64,000 nucleotides of DNA. Source: Acidisarcina sp963790505 (GTDB lineage: Bacteria > Acidobacteriota > Terriglobia > Terriglobales > Acidobacteriaceae). A program made the translations under genes and the position numbers. The notes below the pieces were generated by a model, which worked only from the letters and a program-made list of their open reading frames with translations, ran no database searches and was not told the origin of the DNA. Below, piece after piece: positions 35,544 to 43,552 of this stretch (within the stretch, counting starts at the first letter, position 1; each line of letters begins with the position of its first letter). Location of the stretch: the NCBI GenBank assembly GCA_963790505.1, contig CAWBOT010000003.1:1-64000 (forward strand), written 5' to 3'.

Positions 35544-36368
35544 ATGCGCACACCGCGGCAGAGCGTAGAGATCACCGAGGTTGTCGAGTGGATCGACGGT
35601 CTGGCAAGCCGCGTGACGGACTATCTCGCTGCTGAAGAGCCGCTCGAGATTCGCGTGAATGGTGCGCCGCTTAGCGTCACCATGCGAACGCCGGGTCACG
35701 ATCTGGAATTGGCAGCGGGATTTCTGTTTACTGAGGGGATCGTCGATGGCCCGGAACACATGGTCGATGCCCAGGCGATCATCGACAAAGACACTGGAAA
35801 GTCCAACGTAGTTGATGTTGAGACAACCGGGCGTGAGTTTGACTCGGCCATGATGCAGCGGAATTTCTTCGCCGCATCCAGTTGCGGGGTCTGCGGCAAG
35901 GCTTCGATTGAGGCCATTCGTCGTCGAGGATTGCGCCGGCCAAATCCGGATTTTAGGGTTACTCCGCAAATCCTCTGCGGGCTCAGCGAGAAACTGCGAA
36001 GCGATCAGGTGGTCTTCGAGAAAACCGGGGGACTCCACGCCGCCGGACTTTTCTCGGCCAGCGGCGACTTGCTTGAAGTCCGTGAGGACATCGGTCGGCA
36101 TAATGCCGTCGACAAAATAGTAGGCTGGGCCGTGCAACAAAACCGGCTGCCGCTCTCAGAGCACATTCTGCTGGTCAGTGGGCGCGGTGGCTTTGAGCTC
36201 GCGCAAAAAGCAATTGCCGCGGGGATACCCGTCATGGCATCCGTGTCAGCGCCTTCTAGCCTGGCGGTGAAGCTCTCGCGGGAACTCAACCTGACGCTCA
36301 TCGGATTTCTGCGAGGTTCGCGCTTTGTAATTTATTCGGCGGCGGAGCGATGCACCGAACAAACGTGA
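35544..36368 (+). CDS. fdhD: Formate dehydrogenase sulfurtransferase
   Basis: A 274-residue FdhD. EEPLEIRVNG and TPGHDLELAAGFLFTEGIV open the protein; the CGVC in SSCGVCGKASIEAI is the sulfur-carrying Cys pair; GGLHAAGLFSASGDLLEVRE, DIGRHNAVDK and VSGRGGFELAQKA complete the fold. It passes sulfur from IscS to the molybdenum of formate dehydrogenase. Divergent from mobA with a 129-base shared promoter region. It confirms that the shifted gene upstream is a formate dehydrogenase rather than a general bis-MGD enzyme. Confidence 0.95.
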   Translation: MRTPRQSVEITEVVEWIDGLASRVTDYLAAEEPLEIRVNGAPLSVTMRTPGHDLELAAGFLFTEGIVDGPEHMVDAQAIIDKDTGKSNVVDVETTGREFDSAMMQRNFFAASSCGVCGKASIEAIRRRGLRRPNPDFRVTPQILCGLSEKLRSDQVVFEKTGGLHAAGLFSASGDLLEVREDIGRHNAVDKIVGWAVQQNRLPLSEHILLVSGRGGFELAQKAIAAGIPVMASVSAPSSLAVKLSRELNLTLIGFLRGSRFVIYSAAERCTEQT

Positions 36369-36424
36369 CATTTGCTTCCGTTTTGCCGATGCTCCTGGCT
36401 GTAAACCAGGCGTTACCCGCGCTG

Positions 36425-36910
36425 TCAGTGATCGTTCCTGCCCGTCGCCAGCGCTATCGCATGAGTCAACAGTGGTCCCACCGCATCAAGGCTTTCGCGA
36501 ACTCCCTTTGGGCTCCCCGGTAAGTTCACGATAAGGCAAGCGCGCCGCAACCCGGCAACTCCGCGCGAGAGCCACGAGCGTGGTTCAACTACACTACCGG
36601 CGGTCCGCATCTTCTCTGCGATCCCGGGCACCAGCCGTTCAATCACCGCTAAGGTAGCTTCCGGTGTTACATCGCGCGGCGCGCATCCCGTCCCACCGGT
36701 AGTGACCACTAAATCTACTCGTATCGACCATGCCAGCAGTGCAGCCGTAATCCGCTCTGCTTGATCCGGAACGGCTTCCGCGCCCTCAATCGTGAAACCA
36801 AGCGCTCTCAAACACTCTTCAGCCGCTGGCCCGGATTCATCTTCATAGACTTTAGAAGACACCCGGTCACTCACTGTAATCACAGCTGCGCGAAATCGCT
36901 CGCCACTCAT
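36425..36910 (-). CDS. mog: MogA/MoaB-family molybdopterin adenylyltransferase
   Basis: A 161-residue protein with AAVITVSDRVSSKVYEDESG, LVVTTGGTGCAPRDVTPEAT and LIVNLPGSPKGVRESL, the signature of MogA/MoaB trimers that adenylate molybdopterin before metal insertion. It overlaps moaC by four bases (ATGA), so both are translated together. Which of the two names applies depends on activity; MoaB of E. coli is inactive. moeA, the usual partner for metal insertion, is not in the window. Confidence 0.9.
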   Translation of the reverse strand: MSGERFRAAVITVSDRVSSKVYEDESGPAAEECLRALGFTIEGAEAVPDQAERITAALLAWSIRVDLVVTTGGTGCAPRDVTPEATLAVIERLVPGIAEKMRTAGSVVEPRSWLSRGVAGLRRACLIVNLPGSPKGVRESLDAVGPLLTHAIALATGRNDH

Positions 36911-37440
36911 GCGCTTTCACCGCCAAAATCCTGGTTCTTTGTTTTCCGCTTCGAACTCTTCCGCAGATAGGTCCCGGTTCGACCCCCTCTCTTCTTCAAC
37001 AAACAAATATTTTCAATCGTGATGCCGTGTCCTGCCGCTTTGCACATGTCATACACGGTCAGCGCTGCCACGCTCACAGCGGTCAGCGCTTCCATCTCGA
37101 CGCCGGTACCGGCAGTAGTCCTCACCCGCCCCCGAATCCGCACAACACTCCCGCGCACCACAGCCTCCACATCGATGCCCGTCAGCGGCAGGTTGTGGCA
37201 GAGCGGAATTAAATCCGACGTTCGCTTCGCCGCCGCAATACCCGCGATCCGCGCTACCTCCAGCACATTGCCCTTGGGGTTGCTGCGCAACGCACTCAAG
37301 GCCGCCCGGCCCAGGCGAACTTCGGCCTGCGCCTCTGCCTCACGCAGCGTATCGACCTTGCTCGAAACATCGACCATCTGCACCGAACCATCGCCTCGCA
37401 CATGACTCAGCGAGGCATTTCTTGCTGGCATCTCTATCAT
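36907..37440 (-). CDS. moaC: Cyclic pyranopterin monophosphate synthase
   Basis: A 177-residue MoaC. MVDVSSKVDTLREAEAQAEV opens the fold; the SDLIPLCHNLPLTGIDV segment and AGTGVEMEALTAVSVAALTV form the active site, and TVYDMCKAAGHGITIENICL is the C-terminal signature. With MoaA it turns GTP into cyclic pyranopterin monophosphate, the first step of molybdenum cofactor synthesis. Divergent from the moaD-moaE fusion and followed by mog with a four-base overlap. The last 20 residues are a Lys/Arg-rich tail. Confidence 0.95.
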   Translation of the reverse strand: MIEMPARNASLSHVRGDGSVQMVDVSSKVDTLREAEAQAEVRLGRAALSALRSNPKGNVLEVARIAGIAAAKRTSDLIPLCHNLPLTGIDVEAVVRGSVVRIRGRVRTTAGTGVEMEALTAVSVAALTVYDMCKAAGHGITIENICLLKKRGGRTGTYLRKSSKRKTKNQDFGGESA

Positions 37441-37583
37441 GTCTCCAGAGTAGACCTGTCCGTGGTCACATAAGTGTCCGGATGCTCAGTTTCTCAATTC
37501 ACGCATCACTAAAAACGATGGCTCCCACTCGTCAGGTCGGGCGATGGTTTGCCCGAGCCAGTCGCCCATGCCATACTCGCCCC

Positions 37584-38324
37584 ATGCGTATCCACGTGCT
37601 GCTCTTCGGCCCTTTGGCGGAGGTCTATGGCATCCGCGAAGAGTGGCTGGAACTGGGACCGGCGCCCAGCGCTTCCGATGTCTATCGCCATTACCGCCTG
37701 CGCGACGCGCGTATCGGCCAGCTGGAAAAGTCCCTGCACATCGCCGTCAACCAGAATATCGTCGCTCCCGATCACCCGCTTGCCCCCGACGATGAAGTTG
37801 CCCTGCTCCCGCCGGTCTGCGGTGGCTCCGGCGCGGCAGATTCTGACCTCATCGATTTGATTGATCTGGTCGATACGCCTCTCGAAAACTTTCCCTGGCG
37901 CAAACACCTCAGCGACGCGGCCGGAAACTTCGGGGCTGTCACCTCTTTCGAGGGTCTCGTCCGCCGTGACATCGTTCCCGATCCCGGCCAGACTGGGCCG
38001 GTCCTCGCCCTTGCCTTCGACGCTTATCGCCCCATGGCCTTGTCCGCATTGCGCTCTCTCGCCATCGCCGCTCGCGAGCGTTGGCCGATCCGGGCGGTCG
38101 TCATCCTCCACCGCCTCGGCACGGTACCTGTGGATGAAATTTGCGTTGTCGTCGCCGTGGCCGCCGGCCATCGCGAAGAGGCCTTCGCTGCATGCAAATT
38201 TCTCATCGACACCTTGAAGGAAACAGTGCCGATCTGGAAGAAGGAAGTTACCGTCTCGACCTCGCGCTGGGTCGAGGGAGTGCTCTTACCGGCAACCAAA
38301 GAAGCGCCCCCGGCGGCAAAGTAG
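37584..38324 (+). CDS. MoaD-MoaE fusion (molybdopterin synthase)
   Basis: A 246-residue protein. Residues 1-81 are the small sulfur-carrier subunit (ubiquitin-like, ending LLPPVCGG at 80-81), and residues about 95-235 are the large catalytic subunit with DAYRPMALSALRSLA, VILHRLGTVPVDEICVVV and the catalytic VPIWKKEV. The Gly-Gly of MoaD is normally a free C-terminus that carries thiocarboxylate, so the fusion must be cut after Gly81, as reported for mycobacterial MoaX. The open frame extends upstream, but the ATG at 37584 is where homology begins. Divergent from moaC. Confidence 0.9.
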   Translation: MRIHVLLFGPLAEVYGIREEWLELGPAPSASDVYRHYRLRDARIGQLEKSLHIAVNQNIVAPDHPLAPDDEVALLPPVCGGSGAADSDLIDLIDLVDTPLENFPWRKHLSDAAGNFGAVTSFEGLVRRDIVPDPGQTGPVLALAFDAYRPMALSALRSLAIAARERWPIRAVVILHRLGTVPVDEICVVVAVAAGHREEAFAACKFLIDTLKETVPIWKKEVTVSTSRWVEGVLLPATKEAPPAAK

Positions 38325-38350
38325 ACTCGGGGGGCCTCAAGTTTATCTAT

Positions 38351-38764
38351 TCAGACTCGAACGATCATCACTTCCGTAGCTTTCATCAGTGCTGCCGCCG
38401 TCTGCCCTTTGCGGAGCTGCATCTCTCGGACCGCATCTGACGTGATGATCGACGTAATCTTCTGATCGCCAATCTCCAGCACTACCTTCGCCAGCAAGCC
38501 GCTGATCTTCACTTCAATGATCTTGCCGACAAGCTGGTTTCTTCCACTCACATTGCGAAATCGCTCGCGTGAAGTCTTCTGGCCGGGTTGAGGATCGGCC
38601 TTCATCATTGGATTCAGCGCACTCTGCGGCACCCTGTGATGGCCGCCCGGGGTCTTGATGGTTTTCAGCTTCCCCGCGAGTATCCACTGTTTCAGGGTCG
38701 GATAACTCACCCCCAGCGCCGCCGCAGCCTCTCGCGGACTCAGCAAAACATCGACACCTGCCAT
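38351..38764 (-). CDS. HTH-TOBE molybdate-binding protein
   Basis: A 137-residue protein. Residues 8-50 are an excisionase/MerR-like helix-turn-helix (LSPREAAAALGVSYPTLKQW, then TPGGHHRVP). Residues about 68-135 are a mono TOBE/Mop domain (SGRNQLVGKIIEVKISGLLA, then ITSIITSDAVREMQLRKGQ). Such proteins bind molybdate or tungstate oligomerically and may control mod/moa genes, standing in for ModE, which is absent here. The neighbouring ModC-like ATPase lacks its own TOBE domain, which makes this free TOBE a candidate partner sensor (inference). Convergent with moaD-moaE. Confidence 0.88.
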   Translation of the reverse strand: MAGVDVLLSPREAAAALGVSYPTLKQWILAGKLKTIKTPGGHHRVPQSALNPMMKADPQPGQKTSRERFRNVSGRNQLVGKIIEVKISGLLAKVVLEIGDQKITSIITSDAVREMQLRKGQTAAALMKATEVMIVRV

Positions 38765-38901
38765 CCCGTGCACCCTTCTCAAAATCAAACCGAGTATACC
38801 GCTGGCGTCGGAACGCCGGCTCGGTCCTCCTCCAAACGGACATGATTTCGGCGAAAAACTATCGAGAAAAAGCGTTAAGCCGATCCGTATACAATCGAAA
38901 A

Positions 38902-39822
38902 ATGCCGCTGCGTCCTTCGCTCCGCCACGCCTCCAACGCCCGCAGCTTTGCTGCGTCTTTCCCGATCGCTCTCTTCCTGGCGCTTGCTCCCATCGCATCG
39001 GCGCAGCAACCCGGCGCCGTCCCTCAGGATGGCAATTTCATCCAGCGCTACCAGGCGAGAGTCACCGCCACCCAGGCCGAACAGCCCAGTTGGATCACTC
39101 CCCTCGTCACCGTGACGCCGAGGCTCGAACAGGAGCTCCGCACCGACTTCGTTCATCAATACAATCCCAGGCGGTTCGTCATCTGGAACTACGACAATTC
39201 GAAAGGCCTCGAGTTCATTCCCGAGAAGCACGTCGAGATCATCATCAACCTTCCCCCATATTTCTACCGCACCAACGGCGAGAAAGGCGGCTTCGGCGAT
39301 ATGTCCTTTCTCGCCAAAGGCCGCCTCTATTCGAGGAATGAAAAGCACGGCAACGCAATCATCACCGTCTTCCTCGCCGCCAGCATCCCCACCAGCCAGA
39401 GTGGCAATGGCAGCTGCTGCGCCGTCGTCACTCCTACTCTCGCCGTCGGCAAAGGCTTTGGCCAGCTCGCCCTTACCTCGACCGCAGGCGGCTCGTTGCC
39501 CGTCACGAACTCGAAGGGCCTCGGCCACACCATCACCTGGAACAACGCCATTCAGTATCGGCTATCGAAGACCGGCCTTGGCCACATGGTCTGGCCCGAG
39601 GCCGAGTTCAACTCCAGCTTCTACAAGGGCGGTCCTGACGATGGAGACATCCAAACCTTCGTTACCCCGGGTATCCTCTTCGGCCGCGTGCCGCTTACTC
39701 ACACCGCCGATGGAAAGCCGGGTAGACTGGGCCTGACCTTCGGAGCAGGCGAGCAGATTGCCCTGACTCACTTCCATACCTACAACCACGCCACCGTCCT
39801 TACCCTGCGCATGCCCTTCTAG
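38902..39822 (+). CDS. Putative outer-membrane beta-barrel protein in the molybdenum island
   Basis: About 306 residues with a signal peptide (FAASFPIALFLALAPIASAQ) and alternating amphipathic strands throughout, ending in a terminal aromatic residue (TVLTLRMPF) as outer-membrane barrels do. Segments such as GGFGDMSFLAKGRLYSRNEK and HTITWNNAIQYRLSKTG resemble the phenol-degradation transporter (MetA-like) barrels. It is placed directly before the molybdate/tungstate binding protein (about 31 bases), so a role as an oxyanion channel in the outer membrane is an attractive inference. I chose ATG at 38902 because the signal peptide begins there; the frame opens at 38842. Confidence 0.75.
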   Translation: MPLRPSLRHASNARSFAASFPIALFLALAPIASAQQPGAVPQDGNFIQRYQARVTATQAEQPSWITPLVTVTPRLEQELRTDFVHQYNPRRFVIWNYDNSKGLEFIPEKHVEIIINLPPYFYRTNGEKGGFGDMSFLAKGRLYSRNEKHGNAIITVFLAASIPTSQSGNGSCCAVVTPTLAVGKGFGQLALTSTAGGSLPVTNSKGLGHTITWNNAIQYRLSKTGLGHMVWPEAEFNSSFYKGGPDDGDIQTFVTPGILFGRVPLTHTADGKPGRLGLTFGAGEQIALTHFHTYNHATVLTLRMPF

Positions 39823-39853
39823 GAGATTCCCGACGAGTCCCTTGCCATTCTCG

Positions 39854-40801
39854 ATGAAGAAAATATTGCGTGCCGTCGCCCTCGGAGCCCACATCGTCGC
39901 GTCGGCGATGGCATCGATCGCCTGCGCGCAAACACCACAAGTCGTCATCATCGATCGTGCCGCCACACTCACCCTCCCCTTCGATGCCCTCGCCAAAACC
40001 CTGCCCACTCTCGAATGCCGCCAGCGCAGCGCCGGCTCCCGCTTTCTGCTGCACAGCGACGTCGACTTGCACCAGCCCGTCGATGTCCTCGCCCTCGCCG
40101 ACGTCTCGCTCTTTGAGAACCCAATAAGCCCCGAGCAAACAAAGCGCTTCTCCTGGTGGTCGATCTTCGCCGGCAACGAGATCGGCATCGCCTACACCGA
40201 CAAGTCCAAGGCCGCCGACAAGATCACCGCGCATAACTGGCCGCAAATCCTCCTCGAGCCCGGAGTCCAGACGGCCTACGCCGACCCCGAATCCGACCCC
40301 GAGGGCTACAACACCGTCATCGCCTGGACCCTCGCCGAGGGCTACTACCACCTGCCCGGATTCGCCGCCAAACTACGCGCCGCCATCCCGCAAAAGAACA
40401 TCCGCGGCGACTCCACACAACTGCTCGCCCTGCTCTCCGCCGGCGAGATCGACTTCGCCTGGGAATACCGCTCCGTCGCCGAGCAGCACCACCTCAAGTT
40501 CCTCCGCCTGCCCAAAGAGATCAACCTCAGCGACCCCACACTCGCCGCAACCTATAAGACCGCCTGCATCGACCTCCACCACACCGGCCAAATCCAAAAG
40601 CAATGTGGGCGCCCCATCCTCTACGCCGTCGCCATCGCCGCAGACGCTCCCCATCCCGACGCCGCCGCGCAGTTCGTCAAAGCACTCTACAGCGACGCCG
40701 GACGCCACGCGCTTCAATCCGCCTTTCAAGAACCGCTCCCCGCGCAGCTTGGCGGCAACGCCAATGCTGCCCCGGATTGGCTCAAAATACTCACGAAGTA
40801 G
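39854..40801 (+). CDS. Periplasmic molybdate/tungstate-binding protein
   Basis: A 315-residue binding protein with a signal peptide (ALGAHIVASAMASIACAQ) and two-lobed WtpA/ModA-type motifs: VDVLALADVSLFENPISP, WWSIFAGNEIGIAYTDKSKA, GVQTAYADPESDPEGYNTVI, GEIDFAWEYRSVAEQHHLKF and the C-terminal AADAPHPDAAAQFVKALYSD. The DPESDPEGY segment matches the WtpA subgroup of tungstate/molybdate-binding proteins. It begins an operon-like run with a small membrane protein, a GNAT remnant, the permease and the ATPase. Whether it prefers W or Mo is not readable by eye. Confidence 0.85.
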   Translation: MKKILRAVALGAHIVASAMASIACAQTPQVVIIDRAATLTLPFDALAKTLPTLECRQRSAGSRFLLHSDVDLHQPVDVLALADVSLFENPISPEQTKRFSWWSIFAGNEIGIAYTDKSKAADKITAHNWPQILLEPGVQTAYADPESDPEGYNTVIAWTLAEGYYHLPGFAAKLRAAIPQKNIRGDSTQLLALLSAGEIDFAWEYRSVAEQHHLKFLRLPKEINLSDPTLAATYKTACIDLHHTGQIQKQCGRPILYAVAIAADAPHPDAAAQFVKALYSDAGRHALQSAFQEPLPAQLGGNANAAPDWLKILTK

Positions 40802-40829
40802 CGCCCGGAAGACGTTGTATATTGACCCC

Positions 40830-41345
40830 ATGGCCGAGGCGACCGAAACGGCGAAAAAGCCCGGACGTCACTTTCATGCGCATGGAACAGCCCGCATGGA
40901 CGCTCTCGATGGCGTCCCGCTCGCGACATCCTGGCAGCGGGTGCTGGGGTATTTCATCGACTTTATCTTGGCCGTCATCGTCTGGGCGCCGATCGAGTAC
41001 TCCTGGCGCCGCTTCGTGCTCCACCAGAACCACATCGATCTCAATTGGGATTTCCACGAAACCGGAAATATCGTTATCGTTCTCCTCTATTTGGGGTCCG
41101 CCAACTACTTCGGCAACGGCAAAACGCCGGGCAAATGGATCGCCCGCACCCGCGCCGTCTCCCTCACCGACGAACACATGGGACTATGGCAGTCCGCCGA
41201 ACGCGCCCTCGGCTATGGCGCTGCCGTGCTCGAACTCGGCCTCGGCTTTCTCCAGTTCTTCTGGGACCGCAACCGCATGTGCGCCCAGGATCGGCTTGCG
41301 GAGACGATTGTTATTGATGAACGAAAATCGACGAAAGCGCGCTGA
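40830..41345 (+). CDS. RDD-family membrane protein
   Basis: A 171-residue membrane protein with two or three hydrophobic segments and the RDD pattern: ATSWQRVLGYFIDFILAVIV (Arg and Asp in the first helix), NGKTPGKWIARTRAVSLTDE and WQSAERALGYGAA. RDD proteins are widespread membrane proteins of mostly unknown function. It lies 28 bases after the binding protein and before the permease, so it is probably co-transcribed with the transporter; whether it helps transport is unknown. The ATG at 40830 is preceded by no clear ribosome site. Confidence 0.82.
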   Translation: MAEATETAKKPGRHFHAHGTARMDALDGVPLATSWQRVLGYFIDFILAVIVWAPIEYSWRRFVLHQNHIDLNWDFHETGNIVIVLLYLGSANYFGNGKTPGKWIARTRAVSLTDEHMGLWQSAERALGYGAAVLELGLGFLQFFWDRNRMCAQDRLAETIVIDERKSTKAR

Positions 41346-41407
41346 TTTGACGTAGCTGGCAACCGACAAGGGTCGGCGCGCAGACAGACCCGCGATAGAC
41401 TCTCAAT

Positions 41408-41656
41408 GTGCCCAACGACCTAGTCCAGCCACTAACCCACAAAGGCCAGCGTGTCGAGCTCATCCCACTCTCCCTCGACCACAACAACGCCCAGATCGCC
41501 GCCGTCGAGGACGGCGAGATCTACAAGCTCTGGTACACCTCCGCCCCACCCCCCGAAAAGATGCGCGCTGAGATCGAGCGCCGCCTCGCGCTGCAAGCCG
41601 CCGGCTCGCACCCACCTCCAGTGCCTGCTCGAAAACTGACAGGCGCGTTCAGCTAG
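41408..41656 (+). pseudogene. GNAT acetyltransferase N-terminal remnant
   Basis: Residues KGQRVELIPLSLDHNNAQI, DGEIYKLWYTSAPPPEKM and EIERRLALQAAGS match the start of RimJ/RimL-like GNAT acetyltransferases. After the 70th residue the frame runs into an unrelated tail and stops, and the acetyl-CoA-binding part is missing entirely because the permease begins ten bases later. It is a 3'-truncated relic inserted in the transporter operon. GTG is the only start. Confidence 0.6.
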
Positions 41657-41665
41657 CATAACCAA

Positions 41666-42475
41666 GTGAAGCTAAGCCCCGCCGATCGCCGTCTCCACGC
41701 CCTCGCGGGAATCCTCGGCACACTCCTGCTCGCCTTCCTCATCATCCCGCTCATCCATCTAAGCTGGGTCTCCCCGCTCGCAATCCTTCGGCTCTTCACC
41801 GTTCCCGAAGTCCGCCAGGCCCTCATCCTCACCTTCACCTGCGCGGCAGCCGCATCAGCCCTCGGCCTGCTCCTCGCCGCCGCCCTCGGCTATTGGCTCG
41901 CCCACCGCCCCGTCTGGATCTCCCGCATACTTCTGCCGCTCATCGACATTCCGTTGCTCATTCCGCATCCAGTCGTAGGAATCGCGCTGCTATTGCTCCT
42001 CGCACGTCCCGGCCTTCTCAACCAACTCCTCCAGTCCCTCCATCTCAGCCCCGCCAGCGGCTCGCTCCTCGGAACCCCCGCCGCGATCATCGCCGCCATG
42101 CTCTTCGTCTCCGCGCCGTACCAGGTCCAGGTCTGCCGGCAGGCCTTCGCCGGGCTCGACCCTGCCTTCGCCCTCCGCGCTCGCACTCTTGGCGCAGGCC
42201 CTTGGCGCACACTCCTTCAGATCGAACTCCCGCTCGTCCGCCGCAGCCTGCTCGGCGGCGTGGCCATGGCGCTCGCCCGCTCCGCTTCCGAGTTCGGGGC
42301 CATCCTCGTCGTTGCCTACTTCCCCCGCACCCTGCCGGTGCTCATCTACGAAAAATTCTCGACTGAAGGACTCGACGCCGTCCGCCCCCTCGCCGCGCTC
42401 ATGATCCTCGCCGGACTGCTTCTCCAGGCCGTCATCCACTACCTCCAACCCAACGAGGCGCTCGAACATGCATGA
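41666..42475 (+). CDS. modB: Molybdate/tungstate ABC transporter permease
   Basis: A 269-residue inner-membrane permease with six helices and the binding-protein-dependent loop around LRARTLGAGPWRTLLQIELP (EAA-like motif), plus HPVVGIALLLLLARPGLLN and SASEFGAILVVAYFPRTLP, the latter characteristic of ModB/WtpB. It forms the channel for oxyanions bound by the upstream periplasmic protein. The GTG start is ten bases after the GNAT relic, and the end overlaps the ATPase start by eight bases. Confidence 0.9.
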   Translation: MKLSPADRRLHALAGILGTLLLAFLIIPLIHLSWVSPLAILRLFTVPEVRQALILTFTCAAAASALGLLLAAALGYWLAHRPVWISRILLPLIDIPLLIPHPVVGIALLLLLARPGLLNQLLQSLHLSPASGSLLGTPAAIIAAMLFVSAPYQVQVCRQAFAGLDPAFALRARTLGAGPWRTLLQIELPLVRRSLLGGVAMALARSASEFGAILVVAYFPRTLPVLIYEKFSTEGLDAVRPLAALMILAGLLLQAVIHYLQPNEALEHA

Positions 42476-43127
42476 GCCCATGCCTGAGGCCTCGCTCGAA
42501 GTCATCGAACTGTCGCTCTCGTCCGGAAACAAGGCGCTCGGCCCTGTCACCTTCACCCTGCCCCACCCCGGATGCTGGTGGCTCACCGGAGTCAGCGGCG
42601 CGGGCAAATCCCTGCTCATGGAATCGCTCGCCGGGTTTCACGCCGAAGCGCAAGGAAACATCCGCGTAAACCGGGAAGAGATTAGTGACTGCGCTCCCGA
42701 AGATCGCTCTATCGCTCTCATGCCCCAGCGCTCGAGGCTCTTCCCCCACTGGAGCGTGACACACAACCTCCGGTTCGTCGCAAAGCTAAGCGTCACTCCA
42801 CCCGAACGAATCCAGCAACTCGCGAACCGCCTTCAGATCGCCCCGCTGCTCAACCGCCCCACGCGCGCGCTAAGCGGAGGCGAAATCCAGCGCATCGCCC
42901 TCATCCAAACCCTGCTGTCGCCCGCAAAAGTTCTCCTCCTCGACGAACCTCTCTCCGCCGTCGACGCCGCTTTGCAATCGGTTGTACTCGATCTGTTGCA
43001 GGCAGAAGCCGCCAATCGCCAGCGAATTTGCCTGATCGCCGCCCACCGCGCCGCCGCCGACTACCCAATGAGAGGCGTATTTGTTCTGGAAAACGGCCAG
43101 TTGGTCTCAAGCGCCAAATCGGGATGA
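42468..43127 (+). CDS. modC: Molybdate/tungstate ABC transporter ATPase lacking a TOBE domain
   Basis: A 219-residue ABC ATPase with Walker A GVSGAGKS, Q-loop in LMPQRSRLFPHWSV, signature LSGGEIQRIALIQTLLS, Walker B LLLDEPLSAVD and H-loop LIAAHR. ModC and WtpC usually continue for about 120 residues as a C-terminal TOBE sensor domain; here the protein ends after the ATPase core, so molybdate control must come from elsewhere, possibly the HTH-TOBE protein encoded nearby. It overlaps the permease by eight bases. Confidence 0.88.
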   Translation: MHEPMPEASLEVIELSLSSGNKALGPVTFTLPHPGCWWLTGVSGAGKSLLMESLAGFHAEAQGNIRVNREEISDCAPEDRSIALMPQRSRLFPHWSVTHNLRFVAKLSVTPPERIQQLANRLQIAPLLNRPTRALSGGEIQRIALIQTLLSPAKVLLLDEPLSAVDAALQSVVLDLLQAEAANRQRICLIAAHRAAADYPMRGVFVLENGQLVSSAKSG

Positions 43128-43172
43128 TTGAAAGGATTGATCGGAAAAGCGCCTGCAAACGAGACCAGCGCC

Positions 43173-43261
43173 ATACCGCTTGGTATAAACTGATAGAAGT
43201 TTCAGCCGGGGGGTGCGAACCCGGCTGAAATGCTGATTACCTGGAATAAAAGGCAATCAGC
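43173..43261 (+). other. Three tandem hairpins between modC and moaA
   Basis: Three perfect or near-perfect hairpins stand in a row: ATACC/GGTAT at 43173-43186; an 11-base stem TTTCAGCCGGG/CCCGGCTGAAA at 43200-43230; and GCTGATT/AATCAGC with an inner CCT/AGG at 43232-43261. They lie in the leader of moaA or the tail of the modC transcript. They do not show the conserved bases I know for the Moco riboswitch. The remaining 43262-43355 and 43385-43552 intervals have no convincing gene. Confidence 0.5.
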
Positions 43262-43355
43262 GCGGCGATCCATGCCCTAATCGGAACATGAATCGCGAGG
43301 TTGAAGTGCACCTTGAAATGCATGCAAATCACCACCTTCCGTACCAGAGTGACTG

Positions 43356-43384
43356 CAAAGGCCCCGCCAGTAACGGGGCCTTTG
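43356..43384 (+). terminator. Strong terminator-type hairpin after modC
   Basis: CAAAGGCCCCG at 43356-43366 pairs perfectly with CGGGGCCTTTG at 43374-43384 around a seven-base loop, followed by a short TTGCTT. The GC-rich 11-base stem is that of an intrinsic terminator, although the T tract is weak. It ends the transporter operon or attenuates transcription into moaA 170 bases downstream. Confidence 0.65.
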
Positions 43385-43552
43385 TTGCTTCGGCAAGCAA
43401 CCTCGGTCCTCGCGATCTAACGGCTTGCCTGGAGCGCACTTCGCACGATACGGAAGCGTGCGGCGATCGTATCTCGCGGCATATCGCTTGAGCGATGGCT
43501 TTTGCGGCTTTTTCACCCTAGTGCGCTACCCGCGCATCCAAAACAGAACTCG

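Noticed and set aside
43200..43261. Moco riboswitch upstream of moaA
   Set aside because: The position is right and hairpins are present, but I could not find the conserved Moco motif bases or its characteristic multi-stem arrangement, so I report only a structured leader.
43277..43516. Minus-strand 79-residue ORF between modC and moaA
   Set aside because: It runs through the terminator hairpin, has no ribosome site and no similarity to known families.
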